Source of the DNA: Dietzia lutea
Lineage (GTDB): Bacteria > Actinomycetota > Actinomycetes > Mycobacteriales > Mycobacteriaceae
Direction of reading: 5' to 3'
Assembly (NCBI RefSeq): GCF_003096075.1
Contig: NZ_CP015449.1
Span: forward strand, 3,093,001-3,157,000
DNA: 64,000 nucleotides
Below the pieces are notes generated by a model. It did not search any database, had not been told where the DNA came from, and worked only from the letters and a program-made list of their open reading frames with translations. This document shows, piece after piece, positions 16,563 through 24,117 of the stretch. Each line of letters starts with the position of its first letter. Within the stretch, counting starts at the first letter, position 1. A program made the position numbers and the translations under genes.

Positions 16563-17966
16563 TCACTTCGCCCCGAAGCGCTGAGCGTATTGGCGCAACA
16601 CCTTGTGGAAATTAATGATCCGAATCTCGGCACCACCGAGCGTGACAAACTCGACCTCGGGGTTCTTCAGACCTGCTTGAACTTCCGGAAGGTTCTCGAA
16701 GTCCTGGTCTAGAACCGTTCCGAAGCTGGTCTGCTCGAAATCTGCCCGAAACTCCTGTGCGGGCTCCGGCATGGGCTTGGTGAGATCCGGCATAAAAAGG
16801 CGCCAAACGTCGAAATGTGACTTGTTCGGATCCGTCGCGTGAGGCCTGGACCGGAACAATAGCAGCGCACCGGCGTGCAGGTTGAAGTACATCGACGGGA
16901 AGATGTGGTAGTGGTAGTCGTCGACGAGTTGCGCATGGCCCAGTCCCGAGTAGTCGTGACCCAGGCTCTCCCCGCGTTCGCGCGTCAGGTCGATGAGGTG
17001 GTCTCGGAGTGTGCCCTCGCCAATCCACTCTCCCTGTTCGTTGAAGAGGTCGGCGGGTAGTTCCACCCTGGTCTCCGGCGGCGGTGGCGTGGACCTGTCG
17101 CGCAGGCCGGGCTTCCTCAACGCGCGCTGGTGGCTCTCGTACACTTCGGCCTCGTCGATATGCTCGATACGCATGCTTGGGACACCGAACGGGACGATGT
17201 AGCGGGTGTGGTCACCCATGATGTCGAACTTCGTGTTGAAGTCGTCGACGTACGGCATGATCTGCGGATGAATGCCCTGCACGTGGTACGTCTCGATAAA
17301 CGCCTCGATCGCAACCTTCCAGTTGCAGTCGATTTCTAGCGAGGCGTGCAGGTTGGCCCGAAACTTGTCCATGTTGTATGGTGCCAACTGCGTCGTGACG
17401 TCGCCCAGATACTCGCTCAACGGAGGGCAACTAGTGTCGGGATTGACGAACACGAACCCGGCCCAGGTGTCGCAGGCGATTTGGCCGAGGGCGTACTCGT
17501 CGTCGTCGATGCCGACGAAGACGTGGCGGTCCGGGATGTCGGCCAGTGACCCGTCGAGGCCCCAACACCAATAATGATAACCGCAACGCAGTTCGTCAGT
17601 GGTTCCGCTGCCGGTGCGGATAAGCTTGCCGCGGTGACGACAGGAGTTAACGAAGGCGCGGAGCCGACAGTCCTCGCCGCGAACTACCAGGTATGACCTC
17701 CCCGCGATTCGGTACTCGTAGTAGGCGCCGATCTCGGCGACCTGCTCCTCGCGGCACGCGAGCTGCCACGTGCGCATCCAGGTCGTCTCGATCTCCTCGC
17801 GCAGGACCTCCGGTGAGGTGTACCGATCCGTGGGGATACGGGTGTCGTCGACGGTGAGCTCGTACTCCTCGGCGAACTTGAACTCCTGGGGGTACTCGAG
17901 AGCGTACTTGCCCACGTTGCCGTGGACGCGAATCACGTCGTTCTCGTCGGTGGTCCTCACTGCCAT
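16563..17966 (-). CDS. Rieske non-heme iron oxygenase, alpha subunit (copy 2)
   Basis: This 467-aa protein is clearly paralogous to the oxygenase at 9986. It shares IPT-RYTSP, WQLACREE, SCRHRGKLIRTGSG, DELRCGYHYWCWGLDGSL, the iron site ETYHVQGIHPQIMPY and LDQDFEN. All Rieske and iron ligands are present. No ferredoxin is next to it, so it may share the one at 9648. ATG 17966 touches AGGAG; GTG 17960 is better spaced and could be the real start. It stands alone with its own operator-like repeat upstream. It may act on a related substrate or form hetero-oligomers with copy 1; neither can be decided here. Confidence 0.88.
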   Translation of the reverse strand: MAVRTTDENDVIRVHGNVGKYALEYPQEFKFAEEYELTVDDTRIPTDRYTSPEVLREEIETTWMRTWQLACREEQVAEIGAYYEYRIAGRSYLVVRGEDCRLRAFVNSCRHRGKLIRTGSGTTDELRCGYHYWCWGLDGSLADIPDRHVFVGIDDDEYALGQIACDTWAGFVFVNPDTSCPPLSEYLGDVTTQLAPYNMDKFRANLHASLEIDCNWKVAIEAFIETYHVQGIHPQIMPYVDDFNTKFDIMGDHTRYIVPFGVPSMRIEHIDEAEVYESHQRALRKPGLRDRSTPPPPETRVELPADLFNEQGEWIGEGTLRDHLIDLTRERGESLGHDYSGLGHAQLVDDYHYHIFPSMYFNLHAGALLLFRSRPHATDPNKSHFDVWRLFMPDLTKPMPEPAQEFRADFEQTSFGTVLDQDFENLPEVQAGLKNPEVEFVTLGGAEIRIINFHKVLRQYAQRFGAK

Positions 17967-18008
17967 CTCCTGACCTTGGGGTCTTCACGGGAAAATAGTC
18001 CCTGCGTA

Positions 18009-18041
18009 CTTACTTACTAGTATGACTACATAGTTAGTAAG
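18009..18041 (-). promoter_or_regulatory. Operator-like inverted repeat over the promoter of Rieske oxygenase copy 2
   Basis: The arms 18009-18019 and 18031-18041 (CTTACTTACTA / TAGTTAGTAAG) match at 10 of 11 positions around an 11-nt spacer, with GCGT/ACGC flanks outside. On the minus strand, TTGCGT followed 17 nt later by CATACT can form a promoter whose spacer and -10 lie inside the repeat, the usual layout for repression. It is markedly AT-richer than its surroundings. Confidence 0.55.
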
Positions 18042-18153
18042 ACGCAACCCCTATGTGGAGAGGGCAGTTGCGAACTGACGAGGTCAGGATCCCCGAACGC
18101 TACCCGGAGCAGGTATGGGGTCACGCACAAGTGCGGACCCACAGTTGGATGCC

Positions 18154-18288
18154 ATGTCGACTCGCGGCTCCGAGGCGCCCAAGTGGCGAGTGGTCGTCAT
18201 GGGCGGTTCGTTGATTGGATTGGCCTGCGCCTGGAGCGTTACGAAATCTCGGACGGCACCGGAAGTCCGGCTCCGCCGGTCCCGGTGA
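18154..18288 (+). pseudogene. 5-prime stub of a ThiO-like FAD oxidoreductase gene
   Basis: Starting at ATG 18154, the first 33 or so codons read MSTRGSEAPKW, then RVVVMGGSLIGLACAW, an FAD-binding Rossmann motif. This is very like the same segment of the intact thiO in this window ([16 protein letters not shown]; 13 of 16 identical). After about 18250 the frame leaves any recognisable fold and stops at 18288. The break coincides with the break in thiG on the other strand, so both genes were cut at one junction. It could also come from a flavin monooxygenase with a similar GGSLxGL motif. Confidence 0.6.
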
Positions 18289-18337
18289 TGAGCCGGAAGC
18301 CGATCTCCTCACCGGCGATCACCATGGGCGAGTCCAT
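18239..18337 (-). pseudogene. thiG: Truncated thiG (thiazole synthase), 5-prime end only
   Basis: From ATG 18337 the frame reads MDSPMVIAGEEIGF then RLITGTGGA, which is the conserved start of thiazole synthase (IAG..F.SRLI.GTGG). Homology ends at about codon 23 (position 18269), and unrelated sequence runs to a stop at 18239. The normal protein is about 250 residues, so the enzyme is lost here. It directly follows thiS on the minus strand, as in the usual thiO-thiS-thiG order of mycobacteria. Confidence 0.75.
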
Positions 18338-18419
18338 CACCGCGGTGACGTCGGGCGGGTACGCGGACAACGCAGCACCGCCCTCGGGGATGCTCGCCTC
18401 ACTGCGACCCCGGGCGCGG

Positions 18420-18617
18420 TCAGCCACCCTGGACCGCCGTGAGGACATCGACCTCCGCGCCCGCGCCCAACGGCGCCTCGTCCCACGCCGAGCCGGGCAC
18501 CACCACGCCGTCGACGGCGATCGCGACGCCCTCGTCGGGCAGATTCAGGTCGGTGACGAGTGCGCGGACGGTCGCGCCGTCGGCCAAGGTGCGGCCCTCG
18601 CCGTTCACGGTGACCAT
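18420..18617 (-). CDS. thiS: Sulfur carrier protein ThiS
   Basis: A 65-aa ubiquitin-like protein starting MVTVNGEGRTLADGATV and ending in the essential Gly-Gly (VQGG), which is adenylated and thiocarboxylated for thiazole formation. The ATG at 18617 follows an in-frame TTG. No ribosome site is visible upstream, because 129 bp of unrelated sequence now separates it from thiO; normally these two genes abut. With thiG cut downstream, ThiS may be functionless here unless another thiG exists. Confidence 0.85.
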   Translation of the reverse strand: MVTVNGEGRTLADGATVRALVTDLNLPDEGVAIAVDGVVVPGSAWDEAPLGAGAEVDVLTAVQGG

Positions 18618-18645
18618 CAAGGGCGTTCATGCATCAGGGTCGCGA

Positions 18646-18690
18646 GTGTACGACTTCACCGTAATCGGCGGAGGAAGCAAGCAGGCGCCA
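18646..18690 (+). other. Second 5-prime stub of an FAD-oxidoreductase gene, in the thiS-thiO gap
   Basis: GTG 18646, with AGGG 6 nt upstream, begins VYDFTVIGGG, the start of an FAD-binding domain as in LhgO/DAO-type oxidoreductases. Similarity is lost after about 10 codons (SKQAPV...). It lies on the strand opposite thiS and thiO. The 129-bp gap it sits in is probably foreign or rearranged sequence. Confidence 0.4.
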
Positions 18691-18746
18691 GTGCCGCGGG
18701 CCTGTGGCCGTCGGTGCCGGAGACCACTAATCGCCGACACTGGGCT

Positions 18747-19946
18747 TCACCCGCGGGTGAAGCGATCGGGTGCGGCCGCCCGCGCCGCCGCCGGACCACG
18801 CTCCGCGTGCAACTCCGCCCAGACCGCCGCCACTGTCACCGGCGTCAGCGCGATGCCGTTGCGGCCGTGCCCGGTGGCGTGGATGAGGCGCGGGTCCGTG
18901 GAATCGGGGCCGAGGAACGGGAGGTTGTCCGGCGACATCGGCCGGAGCCCGGCGACTGCCTCTGCCAACTCGTACTCGCCGACCCCGGGGAAAATCATCT
19001 CGGCGTCGGCGAGCAAGTCGCGCACCCCTGCGACCGTGACCTGCCGATCGTCGCCGTGTTCGTATTGCGTGGCCCCCACGACCAAGCCGCCGTCGCGTGG
19101 GACCAGGTACAGCGGCCGCCCCCGCACGAACGCCCGCACCACCCCGCGCGGTGGGTCCTCGCAGCCGGGCCGAGCACGCAGACGGAGAACCTCGCCCTTG
19201 ACCGGACGCACCGGCAACCCGGCCAATTCGGCGGACCCGGAGCCCGCGGCCAGGACGATGCGATCCGCGTCGACGTCGTCGAGCGAGGTCACTGCACTGC
19301 GCACCCACGTCACGCCCTCGGCCCGGCAGGCGCGGGTAAGGGCCGCCAGCAGGACGCGATTGTCGACGGCGCCCTCGGAGTCCATGCGGTAGGCGGCACG
19401 GGCGACGCGGGCCAGGGACGGTTCGGCCTCGCGCAGCTGCCGACGGGTGACGCGGCGCAGGTCGGCCTCGGTGATGCCGGGCGCGGGGCCGGAGCCCGGG
19501 CCAGACCCGGAGGCTTGCCGGGTGGGGTCGGGCTGGCGGGCGGCCCACTCCATGGCCATGTCGAGGTCGCGGGCATCGGCCTCGTCCACGGCCAGCATGT
19601 GCGTGTGGGTGGCGGTGCGGACCGGCGGGCCGGGTGGGACGTACGGCTCGAGGGCACTCAGCAGGTTCGGCCACCGGCGCAGCGAGTCCACGCCCAGCGC
19701 GAACACCGCCTCCTCCCCCGGCCAGGCCTCGCTGAACGGGGCGAGCATGCCACCCGCGACCCACGCGGCGCCCGAGGCGGGGACCCCGTCGGGACCCGAG
19801 TCGTCGGGCTCGTGGACGACGATCTCGTCGGCGAGCCCGGCGCGCGCGATCGCCCAGGCGCACGCCAGACCGATCACCGAGCCACCCACCACGGCAACCC
19901 GGCCCGCACCGGTACGGGCGGCGGGCGGGGCGGGATCAACGGTCAT
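18747..19946 (-). CDS. thiO: Glycine oxidase ThiO
   Basis: A 399-aa FAD-dependent DAO-family enzyme. The dinucleotide motif [16 protein letters not shown] is near the N-terminus, [17 protein letters not shown] follows, and [15 protein letters not shown] plus [14 protein letters not shown] lie near the C-terminus. ThiO oxidises glycine to iminoglyoxylate for thiazole synthesis. The ATG at 19946 is preceded by a -10-like TAGGCT 7 nt upstream, so the message is probably leaderless. It is divergent from thiE with 40 bp between. Its stop codon lies in a perfect 18-bp palindrome (18745-18762). Confidence 0.9.
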   Translation of the reverse strand: MTVDPAPPAARTGAGRVAVVGGSVIGLACAWAIARAGLADEIVVHEPDDSGPDGVPASGAAWVAGGMLAPFSEAWPGEEAVFALGVDSLRRWPNLLSALEPYVPPGPPVRTATHTHMLAVDEADARDLDMAMEWAARQPDPTRQASGSGPGSGPAPGITEADLRRVTRRQLREAEPSLARVARAAYRMDSEGAVDNRVLLAALTRACRAEGVTWVRSAVTSLDDVDADRIVLAAGSGSAELAGLPVRPVKGEVLRLRARPGCEDPPRGVVRAFVRGRPLYLVPRDGGLVVGATQYEHGDDRQVTVAGVRDLLADAEMIFPGVGEYELAEAVAGLRPMSPDNLPFLGPDSTDPRLIHATGHGRNGIALTPVTVAAVWAELHAERGPAAARAAAPDRFTRG

Positions 19947-19953
19947 GGCGGCC

Positions 19954-19979
19954 AGCCTAGTGGGGCCATCAACTACGGT
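19954..19979. promoter_or_regulatory. Back-to-back leaderless promoters of thiO and thiE
   Basis: On the minus strand TAGGCT (plus 19954-19959) ends 7 nt before the thiO ATG. On the plus strand TACGGT (19974-19979) ends 7 nt before the thiE ATG. Neither gene has a ribosome site. Both fit the actinobacterial leaderless pattern of TANNNT then about 7 nt then the start codon. Confidence 0.5.
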
Positions 19980-19986
19980 TGAACCC

Positions 19987-20754
19987 ATGACCGCCCGCGC
20001 CGACCGCCTCCGTGCCCGCCTCGCCGACGCCCGCCTCTACCTCTGCATCGACGCCCGCAGACACCTGGACGAGGAGGCGCGCGAGCAGGGATGGTCCGGC
20101 GACTTCCCCGCCCTGCGCCGCGACGTCACCGCCGCGGTGGCCGGTGGCGTCGACATCGTGCAGCTGCGGGACAAGAACTCGGCCGGCGACCGCGACCTCG
20201 GGCCGCTGGAGGCCGGGCACGAGCTGCGCGCGCTCGCGGTGATGCGGGAGGTCTGCGACGCCCACGGTGCACTGCTCGCGGTGAACGACCGGGCGGATGT
20301 CGCCGTGGCCTCCGGCGCGGACGTGCTGCACGTCGGGCAGGACGACCTGCCCGTGGAGTGGGCGCGGCGGATCGTCGGCGACGACGTGGTGATCGGCCTG
20401 TCGTGCCACGCGACGGACGAGGTCGACGCCGCGGCGGCGAACCCGGTGGTGGACTACTTCTGCACCGGCCCCGTGTGGCCGACCCCCACCAAGCCGGGCC
20501 GCCACGCGCCGGGCACGGACCTGGTGCGCCACGCAGCCGGGCTGGGCGGCGGGCCGGACGCGGCGGGCGGGCTGGCCAGGCCGAACACCGCGGCCGGGCC
20601 GGCCAAGCCCTGGTTCGCCATCGGCGGGATCGACCCGGAGAACCTGCCCGAGGTGCTGGCCGCAGGAGCGAGCCGCGTGGTCGTGGTCCGCGCGATCACC
20701 GCGGCCCCCGACCCCACCGCCGCAGCCCGCGAACTCCGGGCCGCCCTGGACTGA
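19987..20754 (+). CDS. thiE: Thiamine-phosphate synthase ThiE
   Basis: A 255-aa TIM-barrel enzyme joining thiazole phosphate and HMP pyrophosphate. It has [39 protein letters not shown] (phosphate loop) and a final [21 protein letters not shown]. Insertions rich in Gly and Ala ([22 protein letters not shown]) make it slightly longer than usual. It ends 27 bp from the convergent PhoD-like gene. ThiE remains useful for salvage even if thiG is lost. Confidence 0.92.
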   Translation: MTARADRLRARLADARLYLCIDARRHLDEEAREQGWSGDFPALRRDVTAAVAGGVDIVQLRDKNSAGDRDLGPLEAGHELRALAVMREVCDAHGALLAVNDRADVAVASGADVLHVGQDDLPVEWARRIVGDDVVIGLSCHATDEVDAAAANPVVDYFCTGPVWPTPTKPGRHAPGTDLVRHAAGLGGGPDAAGGLARPNTAAGPAKPWFAIGGIDPENLPEVLAAGASRVVVVRAITAAPDPTAAARELRAALD

Positions 20755-20781
20755 GCGCTCCACCCCGCCCCGGCAGCCCGG

Positions 20782-22737
20782 CTACGGCGTCGCCGCCTGC
20801 GGGGCTCCGCTCCCGGCCCCCGCTGCGGCTCCCTCGGCGAGCGGGTCCGCCGCGGTCAACTCCTTGGTCAGCGTCCTGCGCAGCACCTGCCGGGGCTTGC
20901 GGTCGAGCGAATCCCCACCTCGTCGTCGTCCCCCTCCCCCGGTCTGACCGGCGCGCCCGCTCTCCCCGGTGCGCCCGCTCTCCCCGGTCGGCTCGTCTCC
21001 CGGCCTGCGTCCCCACGAATCGGGCGCCAGCCCCGGCACGAGGGTGAGGAGCCTCCCCAGGCCCCGCGCGGGCCACTCGACGCGCGCGTGGTCGACCTGC
21101 ACCATCGCGCGGCGGCCGCGCAACACGAGGGTCATGACGCCGTTGTCGAACCAGATGCCGTCGGACACCCTCCACCGCACCTCGGGGTCGCGCACGCCCA
21201 CCGCCCGGGCGAGGCGACGCGTCAACGCCGGCAGCGGCTCGCGCACCGACAGCCGGTTCACCGCGCGGATCGACTTCTGCAGCGGGTTGCGGAACGGCGA
21301 CATCACCAGCTGGTGCACGCGCGTCGGCGAGTCCGCCACGCGCTGCGCGGTGAGCTGCACCTCCTCGAGATACGAACAGTGCACGTCGCCGCCGAGGAGA
21401 AGGATCGACGCGGGCGCCGGCCGCTCGTCTCCCGCCGCGACGTCGGTGAGCAGCCCCACGAGGTCGTCGAAGCTGTTGCGGAACGCTCCCCAGTGCTCGA
21501 GATCCACCGCCAGGCGCATCCACTCCCCGACCTTCGCGGTCACCGGCATGTCCGGGCGATGACGCGCCACCGCCTCGTTCCATCCCTCCACGTGATGCAG
21601 CGCGGGCAGCATGAAGGCGGGCAGCGACGAGCCGATCACCAGGTGGTCCACGTCCGCGTCCAGGCACGCGTCCCGGGTCCACGCCCACTCGTCGGCGTCC
21701 ATCACCCGCCGGTCGTCCGGATCCAGGTGCCGTGACGCCCGCACGTCGAGCATCACCACCCGCACCCGGCCGAAGTCGCGCTTGAAGCTCCACTGGACCG
21801 TGCCGCGCTCGGAGTCCGCGGCCACGGCGCAGTCCTCCAGCAGGCGCTCCCGCTCCGCGTCGGAGGAGGCGCCCCGCAGTGCCTGGTACGTCTCGTTCGC
21901 CTCGAGCTCGTCGGGCGCGAGGTTCCCGAGGTGCTGGTAGACGAAGTAGCTGGAGAACGCGCCGATCACGCGGTCGCGCCACCACGGCTGGGCGGTCATC
22001 TCGCGGCGCCACGCGAACGAGGAGTTCCAGTCGTCGCGCAGGTCGTGGTCGTCGAGGATCATGCAGCTCGGCACGGTCGACAGCAGCCAGCGCACGTCCG
22101 GGTCCCGCCACGACTCGTGATACAGCCAGGAATACTCCTCAAAATCGCAGATCTCGTCCGAGACGTCACGGTCGCCGCCCGCGCACGCCGAGTCCCGCAC
22201 CGATTGCGGCCCCTGACCGGCGTCGCGGCGCTCGGCGAGGCGCTCGGTGATCTCTCGGCTGGGGATGTCCGCGTAGACCTGGTCGCCCAGGAGCAGCATC
22301 GCGTCCGGCCACTCGCGGCGCGGCGTGTGCGCCATCCGGTGGGCCAGCGCCACCAGCGCGTCCGCGCCGATCTCCCGCAGCGCCTCCGGCGTCTGGTTCT
22401 CACCGCGCCGGCACGAGCCGAACGCCAGCCGCACGGTGTCGTCCGCGCGCGGCGTGCAGATCACGCTGGGCCGCCTCGGGTCGAGCGGCCAGACCTGCTC
22501 GCCGTCGAGCTCCACGGTGTACGGCGTCTCCTCCCCCTCCGGCAGGCGACACAGGTGCAGCACCGCGAAGTGGTGACCGTGCACGCCCCACATCGGTTCG
22601 GTGGCCACCTCGTCCCCCGCGCGGATCGTCACCTCGCACGGGGTGGAGACCTCGACCCACACCGTCGCGTCGGTGCTGTCGACGTACCGGAGCAGCGGGC
22701 CGAGGATGAGCTCGGGCGTGCGGTCGGGCGCAGTCAT
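20782..22737 (-). CDS. PhoD-like metallophosphatase, cytoplasmic form
   Basis: This 651-aa protein has an N-terminal fibronectin-like domain (ILGPLLRYVDSTDATVWVEV) and a PhoD-type metallophosphatase core: AFGSCRRGEN, LLLGDQVYAD, ILDDHDLRDDWNSS, VVMLDVRAS and LLLGGDVHCSYLEE. It lacks a signal peptide, unlike the Tat-exported PhoD at 61166, so it likely acts inside the cell on phosphodiesters or phosphomonoesters. The last roughly 90 residues are low-complexity (Gly/Arg/Ala-rich). ATG 22737 is chosen over GTG 22743; neither has a clear ribosome site. Confidence 0.82.
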   Translation of the reverse strand: MTAPDRTPELILGPLLRYVDSTDATVWVEVSTPCEVTIRAGDEVATEPMWGVHGHHFAVLHLCRLPEGEETPYTVELDGEQVWPLDPRRPSVICTPRADDTVRLAFGSCRRGENQTPEALREIGADALVALAHRMAHTPRREWPDAMLLLGDQVYADIPSREITERLAERRDAGQGPQSVRDSACAGGDRDVSDEICDFEEYSWLYHESWRDPDVRWLLSTVPSCMILDDHDLRDDWNSSFAWRREMTAQPWWRDRVIGAFSSYFVYQHLGNLAPDELEANETYQALRGASSDAERERLLEDCAVAADSERGTVQWSFKRDFGRVRVVMLDVRASRHLDPDDRRVMDADEWAWTRDACLDADVDHLVIGSSLPAFMLPALHHVEGWNEAVARHRPDMPVTAKVGEWMRLAVDLEHWGAFRNSFDDLVGLLTDVAAGDERPAPASILLLGGDVHCSYLEEVQLTAQRVADSPTRVHQLVMSPFRNPLQKSIRAVNRLSVREPLPALTRRLARAVGVRDPEVRWRVSDGIWFDNGVMTLVLRGRRAMVQVDHARVEWPARGLGRLLTLVPGLAPDSWGRRPGDEPTGESGRTGESGRAGQTGGGGRRRGGDSLDRKPRQVLRRTLTKELTAADPLAEGAAAGAGSGAPQAATP

Positions 22738-22824
22738 GCGCACCAGTGTGCACCCGCGCGGCGCGCGGGCGGGACCGGTCCGTTGAGTGGAACGGGACGG
22801 GTTACCCGAGGAGGGCGCGGCGTG

Positions 22825-23955
22825 TCACCCGAGGAGGGTCCGGGGCCCGACGACGAGGACGTTCCCCGGCAGCCTGTCCCGCAGTCCCCGATCGGCCGTG
22901 ACCACCACGACCCGTCGGGGCCCGCCATCCACCTCGGTGGCCAGATCGACGATCGCGTCGTCACCGGAACCGGGCGCGCGGTGCACCACGAACGGGCCGG
23001 AGTGCTCGGCCGCACGGGCGGCGCCCTCGATCACGGCGTGCGCGCGGGCCACCCAACCGAAGGCGGCCGCGTGGGCGGGCGGTCCGGCCGGGGGCGAGGT
23101 AGCCGAGCGGGGTCCGGCCGGGGTCGGTCGCCCGGCCGACGCGGGCAGTTCGAGGGTGCGGGGCATCCCGGCGCCCAGCTCGTCGAGCAGACGCCCGGTC
23201 GCGCCAGCCCGGTCGCGCCACCAGCCGTCGGGGCGGGAGCCGAGGACGTTGGCCACGTCCACCACCAGCTCGACCGGCTCGGACCGCAGCCCGTTGGCCC
23301 ACGCCTGGGCGAACGCCGGCATGAGCGGCAGGTCCGCCACCCGCGTCTCCGGCACCCAGCGCAGCTCGAGGCTCTCGTTGTTGGGCACCGTCTCCAGCGC
23401 GTGGGGCGCGTCGGCGATCACGGTGGTGTACGTCCACTCGACCGAGTCGGGGGACTCCTGGACCAGCGGCGGCAGCACGCGGGGGCGGCGGACGGCCCCG
23501 GCGGCCGCGTCGGCGCCGGCGCCGGCGCCGGTGGAGTCCGTGCCGGACTCGTCGAGTTCCTCGTCATGCCTCTGGTCGGGGCGCAGCCTACGCAGCATCT
23601 CCGCGGCATGGCGCATGTCCAGGCCGGGCCGGTGCCAGACCGTGCCGGGCATGCGGGAGGTCACGACCTCCGCGCGCACCACGACGTCGGCGGGCCGGAT
23701 CTCCGCCTCCTCCTCGGTCTCGCGCAGCGCGGCCCGGGGCGCGTCCTCGTACGAATCGCGCGCGCCGCCGGGCAGCGCCCACGTGTCGCCGGAGGCGGTC
23801 CACACCGCGCGGTGCTGCAGCAACACCAGCGGGGTGTCGGGATCGGTGGGGTCGGCGGCGCGCAGCAGCAGCCCGGCGGCGCCGAACCGGCCCCACCGGC
23901 GATCACCGCCCGCGGACACCACCCAGCCGTTGCCGTCACCCTCGCTCGCCGTCAC
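22825..23955 (-). CDS. Nudix hydrolase fused to a NYN/PIN-like domain (MutT3 position)
   Basis: In this 376-aa protein residues about 20-200 form a Nudix domain with GGARDSYEDAPRAALRETEE (G-x5-E-x7-RE-x-EE); the usual final Gly of the box is Glu. A Gly/Ala-rich linker interrupts the domain. The C-terminal part (VELVVDVANVLGSRPDGWWRDRAGA ... VVVVTADRGLRDRLP) looks like a NYN/PIN-type nuclease fold with conserved Asp residues. GGAGG precedes the GTG at 23955. The position beside glnX matches MutT3 (Rv0413) in mycobacteria. Roles could include nucleotide clean-up and RNA or DNA processing. Confidence 0.8.
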   Translation of the reverse strand: MTASEGDGNGWVVSAGGDRRWGRFGAAGLLLRAADPTDPDTPLVLLQHRAVWTASGDTWALPGGARDSYEDAPRAALRETEEEAEIRPADVVVRAEVVTSRMPGTVWHRPGLDMRHAAEMLRRLRPDQRHDEELDESGTDSTGAGAGADAAAGAVRRPRVLPPLVQESPDSVEWTYTTVIADAPHALETVPNNESLELRWVPETRVADLPLMPAFAQAWANGLRSEPVELVVDVANVLGSRPDGWWRDRAGATGRLLDELGAGMPRTLELPASAGRPTPAGPRSATSPPAGPPAHAAAFGWVARAHAVIEGAARAAEHSGPFVVHRAPGSGDDAIVDLATEVDGGPRRVVVVTADRGLRDRLPGNVLVVGPRTLLG

Positions 23956-24117
23956 CGGACCTCCACCTTCCCGGACGGGCCCACCCCCGTATCGGGCGGA
24001 TCCTCGAGTCCTCCTCGACCAGTCTGCCCGACTCCGCGCCGTCACTTCACTAACCTGGGACACACTCCCGTCGCGACGTCGGCTCGGCGGGCGAGGACCG
24101 GGGAGGTGAGCGACGCG

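Noticed and set aside
18745-18762. Perfect 18-bp palindrome containing the thiO stop codon
   Set aside because: No loop for an RNA hairpin beyond a few bases, and it is explained by thiO codons (FTRG-stop); possibly chance. Not listed as a terminator.
18183-19982. 599-codon open frame on plus across thiS and thiO
   Set aside because: It is antisense to well-recognised thiO and thiS and has no family features; long open frames on the opposite strand are common at this GC content.
19947-19986. Possible TPP riboswitch before thiE
   Set aside because: Only 40 bp separate thiE from thiO and the conserved thi-box elements are absent.
22803-22840. Direct repeat of ACCCGAGGAGGG at the end of the Nudix gene
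   Set aside because: Short and only two copies; it overlaps the stop region and shows no clear role.
21931-24117. Very long upstream extension of the glnX frame
   Set aside because: It lies antisense to the PhoD-like and Nudix genes. The glnX-like sequence begins at 24118 after a ribosome site.
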